A stretch of 64,000 nt of DNA from Arenibacter sp041392165 (GCA_041392165.1 JAWKMN010000001.1:992001-1056000), one strand, 5' to 3'. Shown: positions 20,381 to 30,451, counted from the stretch's first letter. Translations and numbers: made by a program. Notes: generated from the letters alone by a model not told the origin.

Positions 20381-22600
20381 CTAGTCCCTTCTTGGCTTAC
20401 GATCCCTGTCCTTATTCCTATCGTTGCCCCTGTCGTTTCTTCCGCGATCTTCCCGTGGCGGTCTTTCCTTGAAGCCTTCAGGTTTTGGCAATACTGCCTT
20501 GCGTGAAACTTTTTCCTTTCTTGTCCTAGGGTCTACTCCAAAGTATTTAACATCAAAAACATCTCCCATATTTACCACATCGGAAACATTTTCCGTTCTT
20601 TCCCAGGCCAATTCGGATACATGGAGCAATACCTCGTTACCGGGGGCCTTTGTATATTCCACAACGGCACCAAAATCCAACATTTTAATGACTTTTACTT
20701 CATATATCCCACCAACTTCCGGTTTGAACAATAATGAATCGATTTTGGCAAGGACCATATCAATACCTTCTTGCGAAGTGCCCAGTATTTCAACAATACC
20801 TTCCTCGGTAATCGGGTCTTCATTGATAACGATGGTTGTTTTGGAGGCTTTTTGTAATTCCTGTATTACTTTTCCTCCAGGCCCTATCAATGCTCCAATA
20901 AATTCACCAGGGATAACTCTGGTAACCATTTTGGGGGCATGTGGTTTAACATCTGCATTGGGAGTGGCAATGGTTTCCACCAATTTGCCAAGGATGTGCA
21001 AACGCCCGGCACCGGCCTGCTTTAATGCATTGACCAAAATTTCATAGGATAATCCCTTTACTTTAATGTCCATTTGGCAAGCGGTAATCCCGTCTGCTGT
21101 TCCCGTTACTTTAAAGTCCATATCCCCCAGGTGATCTTCATCTCCTAGTATATCGGACAATACGGCATATTTTCCCGATTCACTATCGGAAATCAGTCCC
21201 ATGGCGATACCGGATACCGGTTTCTTTAATTGTACCCCGGCATCCATCAATGCCATAGTACCCGCACATACGGTTGCCATGGAGGAGGAACCGTTTGATT
21301 CCAACACTTCGGATACTACACGGACGGTATAGGGGCAATCCTCAGGGACCATTCCTTTTAGGGCACGTTGGGCCAGGTTGCCATGTCCTACCTCTCTACG
21401 GGAAGTACCTCTAATAGGTCTGGCTTCCCCGGTTGAGAAAGGGGGGAAGTTATAATGTAGATAGAAAGTTTCCTCTCCTTCAAATGAGGGCATGTCTATT
21501 TGGTTGGCTTCCCTGGAAGTTCCCAAAGTAACCGTAGCCAAGGCTTGGGTTTCCCCACGGGTGAAAATGGCGGAGCCGTGTGTTGAAGGTAAATAGTCCA
21601 CCTCGCACCAGATCGGTCTTATTTCATCGGTTTTTCTACCGTCCAAACGAAGTCCTTCATTTAGGGTGAGATCCCTTACTGCAGCTTTTTCGGCCTTGTA
21701 GTAATATTTGGAGACCAAATCTCCAAAATCTGCCAATTCTTCCTCTGAAAAAGTAGCTGTAATCTCTTCTTTTATGGCCTCGAAAGCAGCACTTCTTTCT
21801 TGTTTTGCCGAACCGGCCTTTGCAATGGCATATACCTTATCATAGGCCATGTCATGGATTTTTTTGGCCAAATCCCCATCTTCCCTTTCCGGCTCGTATT
21901 CGCGAATTTCTTTTTTTCCAAATGCTTCGGCCAATTTAAGTTGGGCGGCACATTGTACCTTAATGGCATCATGGGCAAATTTAATGGCCTCTACCATTTC
22001 TTCCTCCGAAATTTCCTTCATTTCACCTTCAACCATCATTACGGAATCTGCCGAGGCTCCAATGACCATATCGATATCCGATACCAATAATTGGGCCCTG
22101 GTAGGGTTAATGATGAATTCGCCATCAATACGACCAACGCGTACTTCTGAAATAGCACATTCAAATGGGAAATCTGAAAGTTGAATGGCAGCGGAAGCGG
22201 CCAATCCTGCCATGGCATCGGGCATAACATCCTCATCATGGGACATTAATTGGATCATTACCTGGGTTTCTGCATGGTAGTCCTTAGGGAAAAGGGGACG
22301 TAAAACACGATCCACCAATCTCATGGTCAATACTTCTCCGTCGCTAGGTCTTGCCTCCCTCTTGAAGAAACCTCCCGGATAACGTCCGGAGGCTGCAAAT
22401 TTTTCACGGTAATCTACCGTAAGCGGAAGGAAATCCACATCACTTTGTTTGTAATTGGAAACGACCGTACATAACAGCATACATTTTCCAGACTGTACAA
22501 CAACAGAACCATGGGCCTGTTTTGCCAATTTTCCGGTTTCGATGGAAATTTTCCTACCGTCCCCAAGGTCTATGACCTCTTTAAATACTTTTGGTATCAT
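20381..22600 (-). CDS. pnp: Polyribonucleotide nucleotidyltransferase
   Basis: Length is 739 aa. There are two RNase PH domains (about 10-145 and 325-480; the second has FPPFSTGEARP and GDEDHLGDMDFKV), an all-alpha linker between them, a KH domain with GALIGPGGKVIQELQ (about 575), and an S1 domain (about 630-700). An Arg/Asp-rich tail (DRGRNDRGNDRNKDRDR) closes the protein, an RNA-binding-like extension common in Bacteroidota. It degrades RNA by phosphorolysis in the cytosol. It lies 226 bp after rpsO. Confidence 0.97.
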   Translation of the reverse strand: MIPKVFKEVIDLGDGRKISIETGKLAKQAHGSVVVQSGKCMLLCTVVSNYKQSDVDFLPLTVDYREKFAASGRYPGGFFKREARPSDGEVLTMRLVDRVLRPLFPKDYHAETQVMIQLMSHDEDVMPDAMAGLAASAAIQLSDFPFECAISEVRVGRIDGEFIINPTRAQLLVSDIDMVIGASADSVMMVEGEMKEISEEEMVEAIKFAHDAIKVQCAAQLKLAEAFGKKEIREYEPEREDGDLAKKIHDMAYDKVYAIAKAGSAKQERSAAFEAIKEEITATFSEEELADFGDLVSKYYYKAEKAAVRDLTLNEGLRLDGRKTDEIRPIWCEVDYLPSTHGSAIFTRGETQALATVTLGTSREANQIDMPSFEGEETFYLHYNFPPFSTGEARPIRGTSRREVGHGNLAQRALKGMVPEDCPYTVRVVSEVLESNGSSSMATVCAGTMALMDAGVQLKKPVSGIAMGLISDSESGKYAVLSDILGDEDHLGDMDFKVTGTADGITACQMDIKVKGLSYEILVNALKQAGAGRLHILGKLVETIATPNADVKPHAPKMVTRVIPGEFIGALIGPGGKVIQELQKASKTTIVINEDPITEEGIVEILGTSQEGIDMVLAKIDSLLFKPEVGGIYEVKVIKMLDFGAVVEYTKAPGNEVLLHVSELAWERTENVSDVVNMGDVFDVKYFGVDPRTRKEKVSRKAVLPKPEGFKERPPREDRGRNDRGNDRNKDRDRKPRRD

Positions 22601-22790
22601 AAATACGAATTAAAACCTGTCTAGTTACAGGTTTGTTAAACAATGGTCTTTCGTCCGCTATAGACGTGTTGTTGTGTTGTAGTTGTGTGTTGACCAATGA
22701 AAAACTATGTACAAGCTTTTTGTTTGTGCCCTAAGGGTATAAGCCTCAAGGACTTTACAATAGTATTTAAAACAATACTATTGATATTGT

Positions 22791-22820
22791 AAAAAGGGGA
22801 AAGTAACACTTTCCCCTTTT
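22791..22820 (-). terminator. Hairpin between rpsO and pnp
   Basis: AAGGGGAAAGT/ACTTTCCCCTT with a 3-nt loop and T-runs on both sides, lying just past the rpsO stop. It can act as an attenuator or processing site before pnp. Confidence 0.8.
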
Positions 22821-22826
22821 GGTAAA

Positions 22827-23096
22827 TTATTTTCTAATACCTAATTCTTTGATTATAGCACGGTATCTAGTGATATCCTTTTTGATCAGGTAATCTAGAA
22901 GGGATCTTCTCTTACCTACCAACTTAACCAATGAGCGCTCCGTGTTAAAATCCTTACGGTTTTTCTTCAAGTGCTCGGTCAAGTGATTGATCCTGTGGGT
23001 AAACAAGGCTATCTGTCCTTCAGCGGAACCTGTGTTTTTCTCTTCCCCGCCGTGTTTCTTAAAAATCTCGGCCTTTACTTCTTTGGTTAAATACAT
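22827..23096 (-). CDS. rpsO: 30S ribosomal protein S15
   Basis: Length is 89 aa, exactly the family size. Conserved motifs include GSAEGQIALFTHRINHLTEH and KNRKDFNTERSLVKLVGKRR, closing with RYRAIIKELGIRK. S15 binds 16S rRNA early in small-subunit assembly. A perfect TATCTTTG -7 element lies 54 bp upstream. Confidence 0.97.
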   Translation of the reverse strand: MYLTKEVKAEIFKKHGGEEKNTGSAEGQIALFTHRINHLTEHLKKNRKDFNTERSLVKLVGKRRSLLDYLIKKDITRYRAIIKELGIRK

Positions 23097-23149
23097 TCCA
23101 ATATTATTTTAATGATTTTTATGTACATGATTGATTTTCAATCAGGGCG

Positions 23150-23157
23150 CAAAGATA
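23150..23157 (-). promoter_or_regulatory. -7 promoter element for rpsO
   Basis: TATCTTTG on the minus strand, an exact TAnnTTTG match, 54 nt upstream of the rpsO start. Confidence 0.6.
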
Positions 23158-23214
23158 TACTTTTTTTTAGAAACCCGTTGTAATCCTATTATTTTTTGAA
23201 AAAGGATTTATTTT

Positions 23215-24074
23215 TTATACCCTAACAGGGTTGTTCCCTATTAGATCTATATAGAGATTGATTTTTTTCTTAAGATCCCTGCGATGGACAATGAAATCCA
23301 AAAAGCCATGTTCCTGCAGGAATTCGGCAGTCTGGAATCCTTCCGGCAATTCTTTGCCGGTCGCTTCCTTTACTACACGGGGGCCGGCAAAACCTATCAA
23401 CGCCCCTGGTTCGGAAATATTTATATCCCCCAGCATGGCATAGGAAGCCGTTGTTCCTCCGGTGGTAGGATCGGTGCACAAGGAAATATAGGGGATGCCG
23501 GCATCCGCAAGTTGCGCCAATTTGGCCGAGGTCTTGGCCAATTGCATAAGGGACAATGCCGCTTCCATCATACGTGCGCCCCCAGATTTGGAAATCATTA
23601 CAAAGGGGATTTTCTTTTTGATGGAATAATCGATGCCCCTTGCTATTTTCTCGCCTACCACACTGCCCATAGAGCCACCTATAAAGCTGAAGTCCATGCA
23701 GCAAATAACAACATCTTTGCCCATGGATTTGCCTACTCCTGTCCTTACGGCATCTTTAAGGCCTGTTTTTGCTTCGGCGGCCTTTAAGCGGTCCACATAT
23801 TTTTTGGTATCCTCAAATTTCAATGGATCCTTTGAAGAAAGTTTGGCATCCAGCTCGGTAAATTTGTTGTTGTCGAAAAGAATTTCGAAATATTCCTTGC
23901 TACCTATTCGTACATGGTAATCATCTTCCGGGCTAACATAATAATTCTTTGCCAACTCATCGGATTCCACAATTTTTCCGGTAGGGGATTTGTACCAAAG
24001 TCCCCTTGGGGTGTCCTTTTTTGGTCCGTGGCTGTTTGTATTCCTTTTTCCTTTCTTTTAAACCAAGACGACAT
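23215..24074 (-). CDS. accD: Acetyl-CoA carboxylase carboxyltransferase subunit beta (apparent 1-nt frameshift)
   Basis: The natural start is ATG at 24072-24074 (MSSWFKRKEKGIQTAT). The frame then breaks at a run of six T (plus strand 24017-24022) that should be seven, after which the rest (SDELAKNYYVSPEDDYHV, then GGSMGSVVGEKIARG, SKSGGARMMEA and TDPTTGGTTASYAM) is fully open. The product is about 286 aa. AccD transfers carboxyl groups to acetyl-CoA for fatty-acid synthesis and is normally essential, so the break is most likely a homopolymer error. The four zinc-ribbon cysteines of E. coli AccD appear replaced (KSPTGK, VSPEDD). It lies 23 bp after fbaA, forming an operon. Confidence 0.9.
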
Positions 24075-24097
24075 AAGCTTTCTTTTGGGTTGGGGAA

Positions 24098-25165
24098 TTA
24101 TAGGGTATTCACGTTATTAAGGTCTTCAAATGCCTTTTTTAAACGTGTAACAAACGTTTTCTCTCCTTCTCTTAGCCAAACACGTGGGTCGTAATGCTTT
24201 TTGTTGGGTTCGTCTGCCCCGTTTGGATTGCCGATCTGGGATTGCAAATAATCTTTCTTGCTTTGTAAATATTCCCTTATCCCTTCCAAAAAGGCATACT
24301 GTAGATCAGTATCGATATTCATTTTAATTACACCGTAGCCAATGGCTTCACGTATTTCCTCTACGGTAGATCCAGATCCGCCATGGAATACAAAATCGAT
24401 ATGGTTGTGTTCCACCCCGTATTTCTGGGAGATGAACTCTTGCGAGTTTTTAAGGATCTTAGGGGTCAATTTTACGTTCCCTGGCTTGTAAACACCATGG
24501 ACATTGCCAAATGCAGCGGCAATGGTAAATTTAGGGCTCACCTTGGATAGCTCTTCGTAGGCATAGGCCACCTCTTCCGGTTGGGTGTACAATTTGGAAT
24601 CGTCCACATCGGAATTGTCCACGCCATCTTCTTCGCCACCCGTAATTCCCAACTCTATTTCCAGGGTCATTCCCATTTTATCCATTCGGGCAAGGTAGGT
24701 CTTGCAAATTTCGATGTTCTCTTCCAAAGATTCTTCGGATAGGTCTATCATATGGGAGCTGAACAAGGGTTTTCCCGTTTCCGCAAAATGTTTTTCACTG
24801 GCATCCAATAGGCCGTCTATCCAAGGCAATAATTTTTTGGCACAGTGGTCTGTGTGCAATATAACGGTTGCACCATAGGCTTCTGCCAATTGATGCACAT
24901 GTTTTGCTCCTGCTACGGCACCCAAAATAGCTGCTTGCTGGCCGTTGTTCGATAAACCTTTTCCTGCATTGAACTGTGCCCCTCCGTTCGAGAACTGTAT
25001 GATGACGGGGGCATTTAGGCTGGCTGCAGTTTCCAAAACCCCATTTATTGTGTTTGATCCTATAACATTAACAGCAGGTAGGGCAAATCCTTTCTCCTTG
25101 GCATAATTGAAAATTTTCTGTACCTCATCTCCGGTTGCAACTCCTGGTTTAATATTGTGTGCCAT
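24098..25165 (-). CDS. fbaA: Class II fructose-bisphosphate aldolase
   Basis: Length is 355 aa. Zinc and catalytic motifs are HTDHCAKK (about 106-113), LGITGGEEDGVDN (about 177-189), NVHGVYKPGN (about 223) and HGGSGST (about 264-270). It splits fructose-1,6-bisphosphate in cytosolic glycolysis and gluconeogenesis. It is the first gene of an operon with accD and is preceded by a TACTTTTG -7 element 37 nt upstream of the start. Confidence 0.96.
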   Translation of the reverse strand: MAHNIKPGVATGDEVQKIFNYAKEKGFALPAVNVIGSNTINGVLETAASLNAPVIIQFSNGGAQFNAGKGLSNNGQQAAILGAVAGAKHVHQLAEAYGATVILHTDHCAKKLLPWIDGLLDASEKHFAETGKPLFSSHMIDLSEESLEENIEICKTYLARMDKMGMTLEIELGITGGEEDGVDNSDVDDSKLYTQPEEVAYAYEELSKVSPKFTIAAAFGNVHGVYKPGNVKLTPKILKNSQEFISQKYGVEHNHIDFVFHGGSGSTVEEIREAIGYGVIKMNIDTDLQYAFLEGIREYLQSKKDYLQSQIGNPNGADEPNKKHYDPRVWLREGEKTFVTRLKKAFEDLNNVNTL

Positions 25166-25201
25166 ATTCTTGTTTTAGTGTAATTAATTTAAATAATGGG
25201 A

Positions 25202-25209
25202 CAAAAGTA
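25202..25209 (-). promoter_or_regulatory. -7 promoter element for fbaA-accD
   Basis: TACTTTTG on the minus strand, an exact TAnnTTTG match. Confidence 0.5.
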
Positions 25210-25224
25210 ATAAAATAATCAGCT

Positions 25225-27801
25225 TTAAAAAGGATAATTTATACCTATATTGAATACTGCGTTGGACAGGTTGTAGTCCCTAAACCATCTTTTTGAAGAT
25301 TCCTCGGCAGGATTATAGGTTTTAAGGCCCATATCCAACCTGAAAACAAAATACGTAAAATCATAACGGATTCCAAGTCCTGTTCCCAAGGCGATATCTG
25401 CCAAGGAACCAAAATTTTCAAAGGTGGCCTTCTCGTCCGTAACGTTGTCCAAGGCATTCCAAATGTTACCGGCATCGGCAAAAAGTGCTCCTTTGATATC
25501 CCCTACAATGGGGAACCGGTATTCTAGATTGAAGGCTATTTTTAAGTTTGCTTCGTTAAAGTCGTTTACATCTTCGGTTCTGCCCGGTCCCAGCGAGTAG
25601 GGCAACCAGGCACGGTTATCGTTGGATCCACCGGCGAAATAACTCCTTACGAACGGAATATTGTCCGAATTGCCGTAAGGTATGGCAATGCCAAAGAAAC
25701 TCCTGAAGGCCAATACATTGGTCCTTGAGGTGCTCCAGTGTTTTGTATAGTCGAATTCCGTTTTTATATACTGGGAATACGGCACCCCAAAAACCAGTTG
25801 TTTGTTGTCCTCGTTTTTGTAGAACGGAATCAAATTGGAAATACCGGACAAGAGGTTTCCTGCACTTTCCAACTTAAATCGAAACTGATAAAAATCGTTA
25901 TCGGTGGCACCGCTTTTATTGTTTTTGGTAAAAGTGTAATTGCTTGCAAATATTAAATTGTTTTCGGTAAGTCGTACCCTTCTTTCCTCAATGCTGCTTA
26001 CCTCTTCCAGATCGGTGTTGCTGGAAGGTACCTCTCCATTTATAATGGCGTTGGTAAAACCGGTGGTGCCTTCCGGAATGATCAATCGGGGATCTGTACT
26101 GTCGCCTATGGTCTCATAAAAGTCCGCCAATGTTGGTTCGGTCTCATAATTGTCGGCAATTTTATCCAAATTGGCATAGGTGTTCTGGTAGACCGTAAAA
26201 AACCTATTGGGGTTTACATTGCGTACAAACTGTACATTTAAGAGTTCCAGGGCATTCTTTTTCAAATCTGTGGGAGACCAATTATAGCCAAAAACAGCAT
26301 TAAAAGTTTGTTTGTCCAGGCCAATATTCTGTTGAAAACTCGTCCCGACGGATAATTTGGTTTTCGGCAACATATAGTTGGGTATGATCCTGGATGTTTT
26401 AATGAAGGGGAACCAAATACGGGGTAAATTTAGGTTGATATCCGCTCCTGTTTCCAAAATATTGAAAAATCGGTTGTCCGCTATGTTGGGGTCGCTGGAG
26501 GCACCTATGCTTATCCTGCCCGATATACTAAGATTTTCCGCACCTTTGAAAAGATTTCTGGCTTGTAGCGATGGGCTAAACCCAATGCCCAAATATTGAA
26601 TGTTGGAGTGGGTCACATCAAAATCGGTGCCCAGGGAATATTTCGGGCGGGGAGAAAGATAGATATTGGCCGTTAATTCTGTAGTGGCACTATCGGCTAT
26701 AAATTCAATATTGGGATATTTAAAAGTGTTCAGGTTGGTAATCTGCCTATAGGTCCTTATACGGTTAATTTCCCTATAGATGCTGTCCTTTTTTAGGAAA
26801 ACGGCATCCGTAAGCGTTTTGGGTTTATAGCGTAATTTTCCCTGGTAATAGATGGTATAGTCTTTATAGTCCACTTTTTTTAAACTGTCCAATCCATTAT
26901 TAAAGGTGTAGTTGGTATATATATTGATTTTCTTAAAGGTATGGACTTTATATTCCGAGGTGGAAAGAGCGTTGTCCGTCCTGGTTTTTAAATCTTCTAT
27001 GTTTAAAAGGATATCCAATTTGTTGTTGTTCCCCAGTTTGGTGGTGTCCCCAATTAGATCGTAGGAGATGGAGCTCTCTTGAAAATTGTGGATACCGGTG
27101 TTTCTAAAAAGATTGGTCAGTCGTTCCCTTTCACTATTGAAATTGTCAAGGTCTATTTGTTGTCCTGTTTTTAAAAAGGAATCACTTTTATTGGCCTTGT
27201 TAATGGAGTCCAGGGCGGAGGAGGTAATTTTGGTGGATATGGAGTCTATGAGATAAGGGGAGCCTAAATCCAATAGGTATTTTATATTGGCCCGTTGTTT
27301 TCGAGCACTCGAATCTATTTCATAAGTGGTGGAGTTGTTTAAATACCCCTTGCTCTTATAATAGGCGTTCAATCTTTGTAGGGACCTTCTTGTTCTTGAA
27401 GTGTCCAGTATGGCAGGGGGTTCCCCAATATTCCTTAACCATTCACTGGCGCCTTTTACCAAAAAGGATTCTCCCAATCTTTCCACTTGTTTCTTCGATA
27501 GCAGATTGATGAGGCGCTGCTCCCTTTTATCTTTTTTATGTAACCAGGCCTGATAGGAGGAATCCGGGTTTTTCTTGGCCAGATTGTAAAGGTTTAATCT
27601 TAGTGGATAGCCCAACAAGGTGCTGTTGGGTTTTTGAAAAATAAGGCTGTGGATATCTTCATCGGTGATTTTGGTACTATCGGCATATATGAGGTTTTTG
27701 GTCAACAGGAGTTCGTCATCGCCAACTCTTTTTATGGCATTGCAGGAGGTAATTGCAATTCCTAGCAATAATAATCCTATTTTCGTAATGTTTAAATTCA
27801 T
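25225..27801 (-). CDS. BamA/TamA-family outer-membrane lipoprotein
   Basis: Length is 858 aa from ATG 27799-27801, chosen because it gives a clean lipoprotein signal (MNLNITKIGLLLLGIAITSC). POTRA-like repeats occupy the N-terminal half, and a 16-strand surface-antigen (Bac_surface_Ag) barrel fills the C-terminal half, ending NAVFNIGINYPF. Motifs such as RSYFAGGSNDNRAW (about residue 730) correspond to the conserved L6-type loop region of Omp85 proteins. It is likely to help insert or translocate outer-membrane proteins. It is divergent from the adjacent rRNA methylase gene, with 42 bp between the starts. Confidence 0.88.
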   Translation of the reverse strand: MNLNITKIGLLLLGIAITSCNAIKRVGDDELLLTKNLIYADSTKITDEDIHSLIFQKPNSTLLGYPLRLNLYNLAKKNPDSSYQAWLHKKDKREQRLINLLSKKQVERLGESFLVKGASEWLRNIGEPPAILDTSRTRRSLQRLNAYYKSKGYLNNSTTYEIDSSARKQRANIKYLLDLGSPYLIDSISTKITSSALDSINKANKSDSFLKTGQQIDLDNFNSERERLTNLFRNTGIHNFQESSISYDLIGDTTKLGNNNKLDILLNIEDLKTRTDNALSTSEYKVHTFKKINIYTNYTFNNGLDSLKKVDYKDYTIYYQGKLRYKPKTLTDAVFLKKDSIYREINRIRTYRQITNLNTFKYPNIEFIADSATTELTANIYLSPRPKYSLGTDFDVTHSNIQYLGIGFSPSLQARNLFKGAENLSISGRISIGASSDPNIADNRFFNILETGADINLNLPRIWFPFIKTSRIIPNYMLPKTKLSVGTSFQQNIGLDKQTFNAVFGYNWSPTDLKKNALELLNVQFVRNVNPNRFFTVYQNTYANLDKIADNYETEPTLADFYETIGDSTDPRLIIPEGTTGFTNAIINGEVPSSNTDLEEVSSIEERRVRLTENNLIFASNYTFTKNNKSGATDNDFYQFRFKLESAGNLLSGISNLIPFYKNEDNKQLVFGVPYSQYIKTEFDYTKHWSTSRTNVLAFRSFFGIAIPYGNSDNIPFVRSYFAGGSNDNRAWLPYSLGPGRTEDVNDFNEANLKIAFNLEYRFPIVGDIKGALFADAGNIWNALDNVTDEKATFENFGSLADIALGTGLGIRYDFTYFVFRLDMGLKTYNPAEESSKRWFRDYNLSNAVFNIGINYPF

Positions 27802-27843
27802 ACACGACCGTGTCCTCATAGAAGTCAAAAATACATCATTTGT

Positions 27844-28566
27844 ATGGTTGTTAAAAGCCAAATAAAATTTATAAAAAATTTACAGCTAAAAAAGTATCGA
27901 TCACAAAATAAGTTGTTTGTGGTGGAGGGGATAAAGACCGTTCGTGAATTGCTTGATTCTTCACTGAAGGTCTATAAGATATATGTTACGGACAGCTCAA
28001 TCTTGGGGAGGAAGGGAAATTACATAGAAGTGGTAAGTGAGGCGGATTTGAAAAAAATGAGCGGATTGTCCACTCCCAACAAGGTTTTGGGGGTATTTCA
28101 TATTCCGGTGCCAAGGCCATTGGATTTTTCGGACTGGGTCCTTGCTTTGGACAACGTTCGGGACCCTGGAAATTTGGGGACGATTATCCGTCTTTGCGAT
28201 TGGTTTGGGATTAGGAGCCTTATCTGTTCGTCCAATTCCGTAGATTGTTATAACCCCAAAGTCTTACAAGCTACCATGGGATCCATAAGTAGGATAAATA
28301 TTGTTTATGGAGATTTGCAAAGGGTGTTAAATAATTCGGAAGTTCCTATATATGGTGCGTTTATGGATGGTGCCGAGGTGTATAAGGAGAAATTTCCCGA
28401 AGGTGGAATATTGGTGATGGGAAATGAGGCCAATGGGGTGTCGGAAGCTATTGGCGCCTTAATTGAAAAAAAAATCAGCATTCCCCAATTTGGTCCCAAA
28501 ACTACAGAAAGTTTAAATGTGGCAACGGCTACCGCTATTCTGTTAAACGAAATTAGAAGGGGGTAA
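27844..28566 (+). CDS. TrmH/SpoU-family RNA 2'-O-methyltransferase
   Basis: Length is 240 aa. An N-terminal substrate-binding domain (QNKLFVVEGIKTVREL) precedes the SPOUT knot with the three family motifs: LDNVRDPGNLGTIIRL (about 100-115), GILVMGNEANGVS (about 192-204) and SLNVATATAILLNE (about 222-235). It transfers methyl from SAM to ribose 2'-OH of rRNA or tRNA. The target nucleotide is not evident. It converges on porT, with 3 bp between the stops. Confidence 0.92.
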   Translation: MVVKSQIKFIKNLQLKKYRSQNKLFVVEGIKTVRELLDSSLKVYKIYVTDSSILGRKGNYIEVVSEADLKKMSGLSTPNKVLGVFHIPVPRPLDFSDWVLALDNVRDPGNLGTIIRLCDWFGIRSLICSSNSVDCYNPKVLQATMGSISRINIVYGDLQRVLNNSEVPIYGAFMDGAEVYKEKFPEGGILVMGNEANGVSEAIGALIEKKISIPQFGPKTTESLNVATATAILLNEIRRG

Positions 28567-28569
28567 TTC

Positions 28570-29265
28570 CTACTCAAAGGTAAAGTTGATAAACAGCCCC
28601 CTGGTCATCATTGCCTCAATATTGCCCGTCCACGGACTGTTGGGGTCATTGTCGGGCACCAATTCATCATTAATGGCGAAGACTCCTCGAATGGAAGGGG
28701 TGAACTTAAAATATTCCAAATAGAAATCGATTCCAAAGCCCATTTCGTAATAATATGTGGTCTTTTTCATTCGGAAAGTACCACTGCTATTGTCGTCAAG
28801 ACTTTGTTCATTGCTGCCCAGATTTAAAGAGGTAGACGCTCCGCCAATCAAAAATGGCTTCCAATTCCCCAATCTTTTTGTACTTACTTTTAGAAGTAGG
28901 GGGAAATTAATATAGGTCGACTTTACTTCCCTAAGGGCGTCCCTTTCATTATCAAATCCCGGAAAGCCCATATTTCTCTGATTGTAGTGTAATCCAGGTT
29001 CAAAACGAAGATCCAAAAATTTGTTGAGACGGAGTTCGCCTATCAAACCTACATTGAACCCAAATGATTTATCCACCAAAATATCGGGTAGGTCGTCTTT
29101 GTATTCAAATTTGAAATCGTACTGATTAAAGCCTAGAAAATAGCCCCAATTTAGTAATGGCTCGTCTTCATTTTCAAGGTTCATTATGGGTTTTTCGTTA
29201 AATTGGGCAATGGCCGTGTGGCCCAGGGTACAAAAAACGATTAAAAGAACAAAAATAGTTTTCAT
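28570..29265 (-). CDS. porT: Type IX secretion system outer-membrane protein PorT
   Basis: Length is 231 aa. Signal peptide MKTIFVLLIVFCTLGHTAIAQ, then an eight-strand-type outer-membrane barrel with GYFLGFNQYDFKF (about 42-54), LRFEPGLHYNQR (about 85) and a terminal aromatic strand GLFINFTFE. PorT is required for T9SS export, the pathway used by the SprB-like adhesin at the left end of the window. It lies directly downstream of ubiE on the same strand, the usual flavobacterial pairing. Confidence 0.9.
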   Translation of the reverse strand: MKTIFVLLIVFCTLGHTAIAQFNEKPIMNLENEDEPLLNWGYFLGFNQYDFKFEYKDDLPDILVDKSFGFNVGLIGELRLNKFLDLRFEPGLHYNQRNMGFPGFDNERDALREVKSTYINFPLLLKVSTKRLGNWKPFLIGGASTSLNLGSNEQSLDDNSSGTFRMKKTTYYYEMGFGIDFYLEYFKFTPSIRGVFAINDELVPDNDPNSPWTGNIEAMMTRGLFINFTFE

Positions 29266-29372
29266 CTATTGATATTTATTTGTTTTTAAAGGTCAGATGT
29301 AATTCGCCAACCAACATTTCGCCCCGAAAGCTATTGGGAGGTGTCCAGAATTGTTATGGCTCATTTCATATT

Positions 29373-30101
29373 TTATTTTGTAGCTATGTAAATGGAGGCA
29401 ACCCCAAATGTCTGGGGCCTGTCGTCTATACCTATAAACCCAATTTTAGATAAAATATTGTTGAACTGTTTTCCATAGGGAAAGGAGGTAGCCGATTCGG
29501 ATAAATAGGCATAGGCACTGCGATCTTTGGAAAATAATTTTCCAATGGCCGGTAAGATGAACTTGGTGTATAATTTATAACCTTGTTTAAAGGGCGTCTT
29601 TGTGGGATTGGAGGTTTCAAGAACTACAAAAGAACCCCCAGGTTTTAGGACCCTATATATTTCCTGGAGCCCTTTTTCAAGATTTTCAAAATTCCTTACT
29701 CCAAAGGCTACAGTAACAGCATCGAAGGAATTGGATTCGAAGGGCAAGTTTTCACTGTCGCCAACCATCATCTTGATAGTGTTGCCCAGATTTTTTTCCG
29801 AAATTTTTCTTTTTCCAATTTCCAACATTCCCGGTGATATATCCAATCCTATAATTTCCTTAGCTCCTGTTTGGATCATGTTAATGGCCAAGTCGCCCGT
29901 TCCTGTAGCAATATCCAAAATTTTTGTAGGATTTTTCTGAGAGACTATGGACACCACCCGCTTTCTCCATTTAATATCTATTCCAAAAGATATCACCCTG
30001 TTTAGTCCGTCGTAATTTCCGGAAATGGTATCGAACATTTTTGTAACCTGTTCCTTTTTGCCCAGCGTTGAATCTTTATAAGGGGTCACCTTTTTATCCA
30101 T
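29373..30101 (-). CDS. ubiE: Demethylmenaquinone methyltransferase
   Basis: Length is 242 aa from MDKKVTPYKDS (an earlier in-frame ATG two codons upstream is less likely). SAM-binding motif I is ILDIATGTGDLAI (about 62-74), and family signatures include FDTISGNYDGLNRVISFGID and PGGSFVVLETS. It carries out the last step of menaquinone synthesis. A TATCTTTG promoter element lies 17 nt upstream. Confidence 0.95.
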   Translation of the reverse strand: MDKKVTPYKDSTLGKKEQVTKMFDTISGNYDGLNRVISFGIDIKWRKRVVSIVSQKNPTKILDIATGTGDLAINMIQTGAKEIIGLDISPGMLEIGKRKISEKNLGNTIKMMVGDSENLPFESNSFDAVTVAFGVRNFENLEKGLQEIYRVLKPGGSFVVLETSNPTKTPFKQGYKLYTKFILPAIGKLFSKDRSAYAYLSESATSFPYGKQFNNILSKIGFIGIDDRPQTFGVASIYIATK

Positions 30102-30117
30102 AATCATTAATTTTTGG

Positions 30118-30125
30118 CAAAGATA
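30118..30125 (-). promoter_or_regulatory. -7 promoter element for ubiE-porT
   Basis: TATCTTTG on the minus strand, an exact TAnnTTTG match, 17 nt before the ubiE start, leaving a short 5' UTR. Confidence 0.6.
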
Positions 30126-30224
30126 CTATTTAGACCTAAAGTTATACTTCTAATTTTTTGGAATGGGAGCCGACACTTATTTGTTTAACTCGCATATTTT
30201 GGAATACAACCCAATTTAATTGTG

Positions 30225-30232
30225 TAATTTTG
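30225..30232 (+). promoter_or_regulatory. Possible -7 promoter element for trkAH
   Basis: TAATTTTG, an exact TAnnTTTG match, with a TTG 23 nt upstream. It would give a 5' UTR of about 210 nt, so it is tentative. Confidence 0.4.
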
Positions 30233-30451
30233 TCGCGCTTATATTCTGGTTTTAATTGAAATATACTTTAACAAGCTTCTTTCCGATATGGGAAAATTGG
30301 TTTAATTTGGAATTGGAAGAGGAGTTGTGCGAAGGAAAAAAATTTCGTTTATAATTAAATTTGGAAGAGGTAAGGTGTAATGCTTTAACAACACGGGATT
30401 AACCATAATGTATTGTGTATTTCGGTTAATGAATAACAATTTATATAACGG

